DNA from: Emydura subglobosa
Taxonomy: Eukaryota; Chordata; Testudines; Chelidae
DNA length: 64,000 bases
Direction of reading: 5' to 3'
Assembly (NCBI GenBank): GCA_007922225.1
Contig: ML679941.1
Span: 56,817,849 to 56,881,848 of the forward strand
The notes under the pieces were generated by a model, which ran no database searches, was not told where the DNA came from, and worked only from the letters and a program-made list of their open reading frames with translations. Below are positions 46,990-57,231 of this stretch, piece by piece (position 1 is the first letter of the stretch; each line of letters begins with the position of its first letter). Position numbers and translations under genes: made by a program.

Positions 46990-47414
46990 CAGGGCCAGAT
47001 TTACACCTTGCGTGCCCCTAAGCACAGCATCTTCAGGCTTCCCCCTGCCTACAGCTGACCTTCGTATTTTCCGCGTTGGGGGGGGCGATGGCAGAAAGAG
47101 GGGCTGGCTGAGCCAGCTCCACACGGGGAGGGAATTAGAGAGGGAGGCACTAGGGCGCCAGTTCCAGGCAGAGGAAAAATTGCTCAACCCTGGGCTTCGG
47201 CTTCTGGCCAGGCCAGCGTGCAGGGCCTGAGGGGGAAGAGGAGCAGCAGGGGGAGGGGCTAGAGCTCTGACAGTTGTGCAGGGGCCCCATATGTGCTGGG
47301 ACTCCTGAGCATGGGCCCAGTGGCCCATGCGGTAATACACCATTGTTTAGGGACCCCTAGGACACTGGCGCCCCAGGCACATGCCTCGTGTGCCTAACTG
47401 GAAATCCAGCCCTG
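46990..47414. mobile_element. hAT MITE, 425 bp, perfect 8-bp target duplication
   Basis: Ends CAGGGCCAGATTTACACC and ACTGGAAATCCAGCCCTG are inverted repeats (CAGGGC(C/T)GGAT). It is flanked on both sides by the identical 8-mer TTTGCATG (46982-46989 and 47415-47422). The GC-rich interior with GGGGGG and CAGCAGGGGGAGG tracts has no transposase. An exact TSD and the hAT-type CAGGG terminus make this a clear, comparatively young insertion. Confidence 0.92.
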
Positions 47415-48329
47415 TTTGCATGTCGTTTTCTTTTTTAAAAAGATGAGAAGGAAAACAAATGTTAGGCTGTAGCTTTGATAAACAGGTACAAGCTAAATTA
47501 CATTACAGTGCTTTGTGTGGCAATATTTTTTAAAAAAACACCTTTTGATTTTCAAGCAAATCCTAGTGTAACGTAAAGAACTAGTTGAGTCAGAATAATT
47601 TACAAAATTAAGTCATTCGTTAAGAGACATTCAGAGCTTGATCCTGCATTCCTTGAACTTAAAGAAATTTGGACTGTGGAGATGAAGTAATTTTGTTTGT
47701 GTGAGGCCCCAATCCTTCAGATTTTCATGTTTTAAGCATGAGTAGTCATGTTGAAAACAATGTTAAATACTTGCAGACATGTTTGTGGGATTAGAACCTA
47801 AATAGTTGCTTAAAGGAAAAAAGGAACAAGAATAAAAACACATACCATATAAAATTAACTGGTTAAAATGAAAAGGAAATCTTTTCAGTGACTAGTCACT
47901 ACAAACCAAACTGCTGGAAACACTTTCAGCTAGAAAACTGAGGCCTGGTCTACGCTGGCGACGTAGGTCGACGTAAAGTCACTTAAATCGACTTACGTAC
48001 ACCTGCGTCTACACTGGCACCACTGTTAATTCGAATTAAGTTGTCTCTAAAATCGACTTAATAAGAGCATCTCTGCAAGTGGCATAGCACCTAAATCAAA
48101 TTTGTTAATTCGATTTAGTGTCAGTGTAGACACAACTCCACTTAAATCGAATTTATTGGCTTCTGGGAGGTATCCCACAATGCCCCATTTTGACCGCTCT
48201 GGACAGTTGCGCTGTGCTGCCCCGTGGTCATGCTACCAGGAAATGTCCCCTCCCTTCAAGCCCTGGGAAGATTTGAATGTTCATTTCCTGTGCTGCCAGC
48301 GTGGAGAGAGCTTTGTCACTGTTCTCCGC

Positions 48330-50041
48330 ATGGCTACTGCAAAGCCCAAACGCACTTCAGCATGGAGTCGACCAGAGGTCTTTAGATCTTATTGGGCTGT
48401 GGGGCGAGGAGTCAGTTCTGGCTCAGCTCAGAGCCATGAAAAGGAATCTGGACATTTACGGGAAGATATCCCAGGGCGTGCTGGAGAAGGGACATAAGAG
48501 GGATGCTCAGCAGTGCCGTGTGAAGATCAAGGAGCTGCGCCAGTTATATCAGAAAGCCAGGGAAGCTTACAGCTGTTTTGGCTCCTCACCCAAAACATGT
48601 CGCTTATATGATGAGGTGCATGCAATTCTCAGTGGCGATCCCATCACGGTGCCGCCCCTCAGCATCGATACCTCCGCTAGGTCACAGTCTATGGACAATG
48701 ATGAGGACTCCGTGGACGAGGAGGAGGAGGAGGCTGAGGAGAGCAAGGTGCATGAGAGCGTGCTGTCTGCTCTTCCTGAAAGTCAGGACATATTCTTGAC
48801 CCCAGAGCAGTCCAGCAGCACACAGGACAGCACTAATGATCCCGTGGAAGGCACATCTGGTGAGTTTTTTTTCTTCTTAGCAGTTCTGTCCTTTTCCATT
48901 GTGTGTGTGGGAGGGGAAGGGGGGCGGGGCACGAAGGGGATTTCAGGCATTTCGTTGACGGTACTGGGGGGTTACCCAGGGAACAGTTTATTTATGTGAT
49001 GAGAAATGCTATGTTTATCATCAGTTGATATCTCACAGAAACTTTCATGAATGTAATCTGTTATCCTTCACAAAAGTTTTCAGGGGAGGGTGACCTTGTT
49101 CCTCCCTCCACGGTAGGATACTTTGCTGCAATCAAGGGAGTCTGCATCATGGCGGAACACTGTTGGAACCCCGCCGCGTCCAGCAAATCTTTGTTTTAAG
49201 CAGAGGCTCACCCCCACACCCCGCACCACACTCTCTGCAGTTCCTCTCTGTACGAGTTTAAAATACAAGTAGAGACTCCCTCCCCGCCCCTCCCCCAAAC
49301 TGTTTGCAGTGCCTCTCTGTAAGGACATAGCGAGCAGATCCCTCTGGGACGTCAGGACTGGAATGAGGCTCTGTGTTTGCCCTGTGCACTGCATGGGGAT
49401 TACTGTCTACATTGTTGCAGGGAATTATTGTCTAAATTGTTGCAGTTGTATCATTTTCTTCACTATGTTAACAGTGGCTACCTTATTTTTTTTTGTTTGT
49501 TTTGTAGACACCTCGGCCTTGGCCCCACCCTCAAGAAATGCTGCGGAAAGACTATCGCAGATTAGAAAGAGGGAAAAAAAACCAAGAGATGACATGTTTG
49601 GTGAGCTCATGAACTCCTCAGCAGCCACAGAGACAGAGCAAAGAGTGTGGCGGGCTCACCTTGTCCCAGGATATGGATATGGACAGGGAGACTCACAGAG
49701 AAATGATGGAGCATGATCGCAGTACCACGCAGGAGATGCTGTGAATCATGCGGGACCAGGCAGACATGCTGCGGAGGCTTGTGGAGCTTTACGAGGAGTG
49801 GAGGAAGGACAAAGTCACGCTGCAGTCCCTCCATAATGAACCTCGACTGAGGGCTTTGATGCCCGCCCCCTTCCCCCGCCCCCAGCTGGTCTCTGAGGAG
49901 ACTGGCCAGGCTGCAGTACATGCTCGCCTCCACCGCGGTGGAGGTGAGCAGAAAGCAGCAGCAGCCACACTGACAGCTGGTGAGCAAGCTACTACCCTAC
50001 TCCTTGAGACAGTGAATGAACACCCCCGTCTCCCTCCATAA
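48330..50041 (+). pseudogene. Harbinger SANT/Myb-like DNA-binding protein gene, two exons, broken
   Basis: Start at ATG 48330 (MATAKPKRTSAWSRPEV). A one-base shift near 48378 moves the trihelix to the next frame: LDLIGLWGEESVLAQL, then KISQGVLEKGHKRDAQQC, KIKELRQLYQKARE and CRLYDEVHAIL, a Myb/SANT-like DNA-binding domain. An acidic Asp/Glu stretch follows (about 48700-48750). Exon 1 ends at 48859 (donor GTGAGT) and exon 2 begins at 49508 after TTTTGTAG; the phase agrees across this 648-bp intron. Exon 2 reads DTSALAPPSRNAAERLSQIR and, after another shift near 49700 and a TGA at 49742-49744, DQADMLRRLVELYEEW. Such proteins accompany Harbinger transposases; host MSANTD/NAIF1-like genes derive from them. 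Here it is a transposon gene. Confidence 0.88.
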
Positions 50042-50055
50042 CTTGAATGTTCATA

Positions 50056-50092
50056 AATAAAGCTAAGCATCATTTCAACACGTTTCTTTATT
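50056..50092. terminator. Convergent polyadenylation signals of the Harbinger genes
   Basis: AATAAA at 50056-50061 lies 15 bases after the stop of the SANT-like gene on +. TTTATT at 50087-50092 is AATAAA on the minus strand, about 166 bases past the transposase stop. The two signals face each other 25 bp apart, a compact tail-to-tail arrangement. Confidence 0.7.
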
Positions 50093-50257
50093 AAATCATA
50101 TCTTGTTCTGGAGGGATTTGGAGGGTACAGATATTGATTGGGGAGGGGATGTTTAGCAAAGGCAAACAACATACAGGAACAGAAATCAATCCTGCCTCAT
50201 TGCAGAACCTGGTTTTCAAAGCTTCCCTAATGCAAAGCGCTCAGCATCTGGCTGCTC

Positions 50258-51258
50258 CTAATTGGCAGTCAGTCTTTCTGCCTCCACAGCCCAACACTGG
50301 GGGAACCTCTCACCCTTCGCTTCACACACATTATGAAGAACACAGCACAGAGATATCACAGAAGGGAGGTTCTTCTCAGTCATGTCCAGCCTAGTGAGGA
50401 GACTCCTCCATCTACCCTTTAAATGCCCGAAGGCACATTCTACAACCATTCTGCAACTGCTTAACCTGTTATTAAAACACTCCTTGTCACTGTCAAGGTG
50501 CCCAGTGTAGGGCTTCATTAGCCAAGGGAGCAAGGGGTAAGCAGGATCCCCCAGGATCACTATGGGCATTTCCACACCCCCAATTTGAATTTTTTGGTCT
50601 GGGGAAAAAGTGCCCGCCTGCATATTAGAGAACAGCCCCGAATTATGAAATACGCACACGTCATGCACCTTCCCAAACCCACCCCACATAGATGTTGGTG
50701 AAACAAACCCTGTGATCCACAAGCCCCTGCAGGACCATGGAAAAGTACCCCTTGCGGTTTATGTACTCAGTTGTTAGGTGGGCAGGCGCTAAGATAGGAA
50801 TGTGCATCCCATCAATGGCCCCCCCACAGTTTGGGAACCCCATCGTGGCAAACACCTCCACTATGTCCTGCACATTTCCCAAAGTCACTATCCTTCGTAG
50901 CAGAAGTCTATTGATGGCCCTGAACACTTGAATCACAGTGGTGCCCACTGTAGATTTACCGACTCAGAACTGATTCCCAACTGAGCGGTAACAGTCAGCT
51001 TGCCAGCTTCCACAGAGTGATGGTGACTCTCTTTTCCACTGTCATAGCTTGTCTCAAGCAAGTATTCACATGCTTCCAGGACAGGGCCAGCTCTGAGCAC
51101 AGTTCCAGGAAAGTTGCCTTTCGCATACGAATGTTTTGCAGCCACTGATCATCATCCCACAGCTGCATAACAATGCGGTCCCACCAGTCTGTGCTTGTTT
51201 CCCTGCACCAGAACTGGTGCTCCACGGAATGCAGATGATTCGTTACAGCCTGCAGCAA
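50258..51258 (-). pseudogene. Harbinger DDE transposase (HARBI1-like), broken
   Basis: Minus strand, read in pieces. 51258-50995 gives the N-terminal part (MLQAVTNHLHSVEHQFW, DWWDRIV...WDDDQWLQNIRM). A frameshift lies near 51000. SVGNQF then meets a TGA at 50964-50966, followed by VGKSTVGTTV. 50948-50661 holds GFPNCGGAIDGMHIPI (first catalytic Asp) and HRVCFTNIYVGW. A shift near 50685 leads to GGFGKVHDV, then VILGDPAYPLLPWLMKPY (second Asp) and RMVVECAFGHLKGRWRSLL (Glu), ending at 50258. All three DDE residues are still present, but two frameshifts and one stop abolish the frame. The upstream N-terminus may extend to about 51345. Confidence 0.92.
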
Positions 51259-51811
51259 TCGGGAATTGTTTTGCTCGATGGCTTGTAGCAGGGCTGCCTC
51301 GGTGGCATCGCTGTTGCCTGTGCTTCGGCTTCTTGCTCTACTTCAAAAATGCTCAATGATAAGCCACGATGTACTTGTGACGCTCACAGTAATAGTGCAG
51401 AGTTGAGCTGGCTCCATGTCTTGCAGCAATGGCGAGCGCGGGGAGTAAAAAAACGGCGCAAAAATACCTTTCCTGTTTGTTTGGGGGGGAAGAAAAAGGG
51501 GGAAGCAGCGTTGCATCCTGGGACGATGACATTCGTCCCAACAGTCATTGCAGCTAGTTGCACTGTGAGATAGCTACCCACATTGCACTGCTTTTCAATT
51601 CGAATTAAGAGTGCTTAGGGTAAACGCAGGAGACCTGCGCAAACAGCTTAGTGTATACACGCTGCTGCAACTTCTAAAAATTAGCTGCTGAAAGTTGACT
51701 TAAAGTAAGTCGACTTCACTTCGCAGTGTAGACATGGCCTGAGAATAGAGGGCCTGCTCCAGTGTCCATTGATTATGCACAAAGCTATTTAGAGATTACC
51801 TGTGAACCAAG

Positions 51812-51885
51812 GGCTCGATTCTGATCTCACTTTCACTGGTGTAAACCAGAAATAACTCCCTTTAAATCAACAAGGTTAAACTTGT
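51812..51885. repeat. Old interspersed repeat fragment (GGTGTAAA type)
   Basis: CTGATCTCACTTTCACTGG / TGTAAACCAGAAATAACTCC / CTTTAAATCAACAAGG has the same plan as about 11355-11412 (GATCTCAGTTACATC...GTGTAAATCTGGAG...CCATTGATTTC). Short and old. Confidence 0.45.
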
Positions 51886-52310
51886 GTAAAACTTAGGGAA
51901 ATCAGAATAAGGCCCCAAGTCTTGAAGCAGCAATTGCCTTCACAGTCATTTAATGAAGGGTATTTTGAAAAAATGTCTCTCCAAGGCCCCAATTCTGTAA
52001 CTGGATCCTTGTGGGTGCAGGTAGGATTGGAAGATCAGGGTCCAAACTGAGTTGCCTCTTTATATTACGTGAGGTAGAACACGTGTTGAAAATTATAATT
52101 AAGACACAAAATTAATTGTATCATTAGTGTTCATCTGTTCTTTTAAATATTCTACTAGTGATTTATGAAGATTATGTAAATTGAAATAATTATTTTATTC
52201 CCACAAGTATTTCTTTAAAGAAAAAGAATAGGTAAAAGATGTACTTTTAGAATGTTAAATCCTTTTCAAATTAAAGAAAAAAAAATCTTTTCCTTGTTCT
52301 TTGTTTCCAG

Positions 52311-52444
52311 AACATCACAGAATTGCTGCTTTAGACGATACAAGCTGGTTGCTGGGGAACATCAATCAAACTGGCTACTTTCGGGTTAACTATGACATAA
52401 GGAATTGGAGGTTGTTAATTGATCAACTAATGAGGAACCATGAG
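52311..52444 (+). CDS. TRHDE: TRHDE exon (internal): start of C-terminal helical domain
   Basis: A 134-bp exon, acceptor TTTCCAG at 52310, donor GTAAGC at 52445. Its first two bases complete the Glu codon begun at 36635 (G|AA). It reads HHRIAALDDTS, WLLGNINQTGYFRVNYD, IRNWRLLIDQLMRNHE, and leaves in phase 0. W-L-L-x-N-x-x-x-x-G-Y-x-R-V-N-Y-D is the hallmark that opens the ERAP1_C-like C-terminal domain in M1 aminopeptidases, and NINQTGYFRVNYD...NWRLLIDQL is the TRHDE wording. NQT is a further glycosylation sequon. No odd residue at conserved positions. Confidence 0.98.
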
Positions 52445-52546
52445 GTAAGCTCTTGGTTTCATGTCTAGGATTTGCTTTGATGTGTGAGCTGTGACGCTGC
52501 TTTTATCATCCTAAATGGTTCCATTTTTCTGGTTTTCTCCTCACAG
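52445..52546 (+). other. TRHDE intron, 102 bp
   Basis: Donor GTAAGC, acceptor TTTTCTCCTCACAG with a good pyrimidine tract; nothing else fits inside. It is two orders of magnitude shorter than the introns on either side and has stayed free of repeats. Confidence 0.95.
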
Positions 52547-52602
52547 GTTATCTCTGTCAGTAACCGAGCAGGTTTGATCGATGATGCATTCAATTTAGCC
52601 AG
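52547..52602 (+). CDS. TRHDE: TRHDE exon (internal): C-terminal helical domain
   Basis: A 56-bp exon, acceptor CTCACAG at 52546, donor GTATAT at 52603. It codes VISVSNRAGLIDDAFNLA plus AG of the next codon (Arg or Ser). S-x-x-N-R-A-x-L-I-D-D-A-F-x-L-A is one of the best conserved blocks of the M1 C-terminal domain. It leaves in phase 2; the exon that should follow (family text AGYL...) is not found in the remaining 11.4 kb, so the next intron continues past the window. Confidence 0.97.
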
Positions 52603-53511
52603 GTATATTTTCCTGTAGATAATCTAACCTAATATATGCACCTGTAACAATTCCTGCATTCATTTACTCAGAGGATGTGTGTGTTTTGAAGTTAAATATT
52701 TTTAACCTACTTTAATTGCTGCTACCTTTCTTTACTTTTATTTTATTTCCCCCTCTGGTATGGCGCAAAAGCACTGTCCATAGCACTCTCACCATTCTTG
52801 ATCAATAATTGCTGCAAGGCATTCCTAAGTCTTCAGAGTCCTGTTCAATTTTGCAGCAAGTTCAATATAACACTTTGGAGAATAATAATCTCTTCCCTAT
52901 TTCACTAATGAACTGGGTTTGGTTTTGTTGTTCTTTTTTATTCTAAATGACCCTAGTAGTGTATTTAATTTGTAATAGTAAACACCTTCAAGATTCAGGA
53001 TTTCTTTTCTCTGATTTATACTGTTATATCATTTTCCAATATGTTTTCGGTAATCCATCATAGAAGGATTTTTCTGTGATGATGATGATTATGCCACATG
53101 GAAGGTTGTGGCTCTGTTGAAAAGTTCCAAATTTTATATAGTATTTTAGTGCATTATTGTTTGCTTATTTACATAATTAGATTAGGTAATACAATGTTTG
53201 TAAAATAATTATTTCTTTACCACATAAGGCAATGGAATCTCATCTGTCTTAATTCAGGACTAAATCTATAGGCAAAGAGTAAAGAGAAGTGTAAGAACTG
53301 GAGTCTTCACAGCTTTAAGATACTTGATATCCTTGGGAACATTCTTCCTCTCACCCAATCATCCTTAGGTCAAAGATTGTGTAAAAACTATAGCTAAGAC
53401 TATTGGCTGTTCTGTTTGCTGACATATTATGGTCAGATTTTGGCTTTAAGCTGCTGACTGCAATAGACAGCAATGCGGAGGGGCTTTGCATCAGCAGAGT
53501 TTCGCAGAGAC

Positions 53512-53766
53512 TCTGGTCTACACTGCAAGCAAAATTCGGCGGGAGTAGCTAGCATAACTTCCGTCGACTTCATAACTTCTGTTTAGCATGCTGTCTCTAC
53601 TGCACTGCGCTGATGGGAAATGCATACCCATTGACGTAGCGCTACGCTTTTTGAGGAGGTGGTTTTACTAAATCATCTTCCGAATTGATTGAGCATGTCT
53701 TCACTGCCACTCAGTCAAACCAGAAAAATTGATCTGATGGTGGCAAATTTGCTGCCGTCCGTATAG
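53512..53766. mobile_element. Truncated MITE (GTCTACACTGC end), copy A
   Basis: Begins CTCTGGTCTACACTGC and contains CTTCCGTCGACTT, TCTACTGCACTGCGC, TACCCATTGACGTAGCG, TTGAGGAGGTGG and TTGATCTGATGGTGGCAAATT. The same ordered words occur at 59673-59950, so the two are copies of one family. No right terminal repeat is visible, so the 3' side is truncated or diverged. Confidence 0.65.
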
Positions 53767-54482
53767 ATATAGATGTCACCAGATAAGATGTCACTGAGGA
53801 ATGCAGGCCAGGATTGCCCCAGCTATACCTTTTGACAGAATGAAAGATGTCAGTGTTCCCTCCCCCACACATTCCTTTCCAACTTCCTCTGGGATGTTGA
53901 TGCCACTGCCAGTGCTATCCTGGACAAGGACTATTCCTTGCATAGGGGCACTGGAGTGCAGAGAGAGGTTATAGTAGATTGAAACAAAAATGGAGCTGTT
54001 ACCGCACCAGACTAAGAAGGAAAAGTTATGGAGAAGAACTGCTTACCTGAGCCAGAGAGAGGAATGGGATCACTGTCCCTTTTCCTTTTATCCCCTTTAA
54101 CTCCTGCTTGCACCTTCCCATATGCACATGTGCAAAACTAATTACAGTTCATCACTTTTAGTGAAATCCTAGCCCCATTGATCTCAGTGGGTCCAGCATT
54201 CCACCCTGAGTGTTTTACATTGCCACTAGAACACTTTGTAGTGCTCTGAGCAACCTTGACTATTAAAAGTACTACTGCATATACAGTAAAACAACATATT
54301 CTAGTTTAACTTCAAAGCTTCTTTTCATTGCTAATAAAGCTGGAGTTGCCTGCAGCCATACAATATTAGGCTGTGATCTCTTCAATTTCCACAAACTAAA
54401 CAATGTCAGATCTGGCCAGTACCTCAGCAAAAATCCATGCACTACAAGAAGTTGTACTGGTAATTCAGAAGGCCATCTTCCC

Positions 54483-54860
54483 ACTGAATCAATACTGAGA
54501 TAATGGCCCTGGGCACTGTGTTGTTGAAAGTGCCCACTTTTAGATGAGATGTAAAGCTAAAGTCCTGACTGCCTGTAATCATTAAAGGTCCCATAGTGCT
54601 TTTTACAGACTAAATAAAGTCTTTAAACAGTCTACAAACTGGCCAAGTTTGTATTGGGTTATTATATCTTGCTTACCTAAGTATTCCCCCAGGTTCAGAT
54701 GAATAAGGCATGCCTCACTTGCCTTCCCAAATTGTTCTGCAGTGTTGCTGAGCACTACTACATTTCCTTTAGGAGATGACTGAAGTGCAGTGATTTTTAA
54801 AGCACTTTGGGTGAGTCAATATTGTGAGGGATGAGCTACAGAGGTCTTCTGCTGAAGTTA
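54483..54860 (+). repeat. Ancient LINE-like 3' sequence
   Basis: ACTTTTAGATGAGATGTAAAG, CTAAAGTCCTGACTGCC, TCATTAAAGGTCCCATAG and, after about 200 bp, TTTTTAAAGCACTTTGGG form the ordered text of a common amniote repeat whose 3' part reads GATGTAAAACTGAGGTCC...AAAGATCCCATGG...AGCACTTTGGG. Probably an old L2/L3/CR1-group tail; the exact family is not assigned. Confidence 0.45.
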
Positions 54861-56937
54861 GCATTTTTGCATTGCAGAAGAAAGTAGCTAATATAAACAA
54901 TAGAATGTGTACATATGTATTACTTGCCTAGAGTAAAATGCTCCTGTGATGGAGATCCGTAGTTAGATCCTTATTTTATTTTTCTTCTTCTATTTCTGCA
55001 CAGGGCAGAGTAGTATATATCACTATGAATAGGTTGCTTTGCAAGAGAATCTGGGTGTAATTCTGGGAAGGGTTTGCATATTTACTTACAGCAGATTTAC
55101 ATTCAGTGTTCAAAGAATAATAAGCTAAATTTCTGGGACTAGATAAACTCACCATGTTTCTTCAGAGAAGTGTTGGACGTTCTCCTTATCGTTTCCCTTT
55201 CAGTTCATGTACAGAATACTTTCTTCCTGAGACAAAGGATGAAGCATCATTATGCTTGTGTTTAATTTAGTCACATTGTTTCACCAGATATATTACTCTT
55301 TGATCCCAGTTGCACTTATCGCCTCTCCCCCAGGGGAAAAAAAAAAAAAAGAACCATAGGGAGAACGTTACCCCTGCTCAATCACCCCTTTGCTGGGAAA
55401 AAGAGACAGAGCCACAAAAAAAAAAGAGGCTCCAAAAGCTGAGGTTCCATCTGACGAAGAATTCCCTTGCAGCAAACACTGTAAAAGAAAGCTGTAAGGC
55501 TTCATTCCAAGGACCATCTTGCAAATAATGACTTACAGGTCATGCCTGTGGTGGTAGGGGCCTGGCTATATGAGACAGGACAGTGGAGATTATGGGCATT
55601 GCTGTGACTCATACAGCAGACACTGGAAACTGTTGTAACTTAGACTGGCCCTCAGGGTTATCAAAATTAGGGCCTTTCAGTTTGCTAAACAGGATCAGAA
55701 GGGCACAAAGGTAGCTTAAAGCCACTTTAGCCCTCACCCCTGGTCTGCAAGTTCTATGTAACTCTTCATAAGAGGAACAACACAGAATCTCAACTCAGGT
55801 GCTGAGCATCACCATGATTAGTTCTTTACCTATGCTTCATACACTGTACTATTTCAATCTGATGTTCAGTGCAGTATGTTTGTCTTCTCCCAGCCTACAT
55901 AGCAATATGTGACACATGGAGAGTACACTTCTGTAATTGTCTGTGCTCATGATATGAGAGTAAGTAACATCATTAACTAGATATAGAGGTGGTAATTGTT
56001 ACATGATTATCACAGATACACCAACACATACACAGATACATGCATGTACTCTGAAGAGAGAACTTGCATACTTTTTAAAAAATTCTTAGTTATTAATATT
56101 TTCACACTAAAAATAATTAAATTAAAGAAAACTGCAGGCAGATTTTACTCTTGCCTTTCTAAAACTTAGTTCCAAAATAAACAACTCCCTTTTACTTTGC
56201 ACCGTATCTCTGCCTGAATAGTTGGAACACCCCACACCAGAAGCTTCTGAAATACTCCCTACAGTTGCTGAACTTGGTAAGAATCATGTCCATTCTGCAA
56301 TATAGAGATTTAACTCACTTTTCCAGCATCCTAATATGATATTTCTAGCTGTTATTAATGCTAATTTTATCTACATTTTGTTTGTAGAGGATGTACCAGG
56401 TTCACTCTTTAGTGTAATTTAATACCCACAGGTGTGGGGAAAGCTGCAAAATTACTTCTATAATCTTTCTTGGAGCACTGAATATTTTCTTTTGAAATTC
56501 ATATATGCTTTTACATTTCCAAACTGTACATGATCCTCTTTGTCTCCACTTTTACATTTCCAACACAGTGGTGTCTCAAACATAAACAATACAGATGAAT
56601 AGATACCTCCCAGGAACATTTTAAAGTTCTGTAGCTTTCATTTTCCAAAGTTTGGTCTATTAAGTGTGAGTTTATTCTTTCCCATTGTTTTGCTCACAAC
56701 AGATTATTAGGGGTTGAACTGAATTGTTTTTTAAAATTATTACAGTTTGGATGCTCTGTGTGGTTTGTCTGACTTCCCAGAATCTTGTCAATTCTGTGGA
56801 TTTATTTTAGGGTAAGGTAAGAGTGAATCTTAATGCTCCTTAAACTCTGTTCTCAACTATGGTCCCTAGGCACATCCTGAACATCTGCAGAACTGCAGCA
56901 CTGACAGTGACATATTTTATGGGAGACAATCTCTTAG

Positions 56938-57231
56938 GTTTAGTCTACACTGCAAATTTTGCTGGCATAGCTGTGTCAGCAAGGAGTGTGGAAAAAAATT
57001 ATACCTCCTGCAATCAGCATAGGTATGCCAGCAAGAACCCTAGCGAGGGTGTAGTTATACCAGCAAAAGGATGCTTCTGCCAGTATAGCTTACGTCATTT
57101 GGGGAGACTGTTTAATTGTATCAGCAAAGTAATTCTTTGTCAGTATAACCAGTGTCTCCACTGGAGGGCTTTGTCAGCATAGATAGCTGATATAGATGTG
57201 CCAGTAAAGCACTCGTAGTGTAGACAAGCCC
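56938..57231. mobile_element. MITE, 294 bp, both ends present
   Basis: Left GGTTTAGTCTACACTGC and right CTCGTAGTGTAGACAAGCCC are inverted repeats (GG(G/T)(C/T)TTGTCTACACT). Between are GCTGGCATAGCTGTGTC, GTATGCCAGCAAGAACCC, TACCAGCAAAAGGATGC and TTGTCAGCATAGATAGC, all arranged as inverted words. The open frame 56859-57182 is incidental. Confidence 0.8.

Larger units (their letters stand above)
47942..51739. mobile_element. PIF/Harbinger DNA transposon, 3.8 kb, both genes present
   Basis: The terminal inverted repeat GGCCTGGTCTACGCTGGCG pairs with the right end, whose reverse complement starts GGCCATGTCTACACTGCG. Flanking TGA on both sides (47939-47941, 51740-51742) gives a 3-bp target duplication, the Harbinger size. 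Inside are a SANT/Myb-like gene on + (48330-50041, one intron) and a DDE transposase gene on minus (51258-50258), convergent, with opposed AATAAA signals between them (50056-50061 on +, 50087-50092 as TTTATT for minus). This is the canonical two-gene layout of an autonomous Harbinger. Both genes carry frameshifts and stops. Confidence 0.93.
36636..52310 (+). other. TRHDE intron, 15.7 kb
   Basis: From donor GTAAAA to acceptor TTTCCAG. It contains a short palindromic repeat (37.96 kb), the nested MITE/hAT/LINE/MITE stack (39.2-44.2 kb), a diverged MITE (44.4-44.6 kb), a 28-base A run (45.3 kb), a MITE (46.3-46.6 kb), a hAT MITE (47.0-47.4 kb) and the 3.8-kb Harbinger element (47.9-51.7 kb). The rest (36.7-37.9, 38.1-39.2, 44.7-46.2 kb and the last 500 bp) shows no gene. 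Confidence 0.85.

Noticed and set aside
48277..48999. Possible host gene with SANT/Myb domain (MSANTD-like)
   Set aside because: It is frameshifted and sits between Harbinger terminal repeats with a matching transposase, so it is a transposon gene and not a domesticated one.
50258..51258. Possible host HARBI1 gene
   Set aside because: Stop at 50964 and two frameshifts, inside the element's terminal repeats; host HARBI1 is single-copy and intact.
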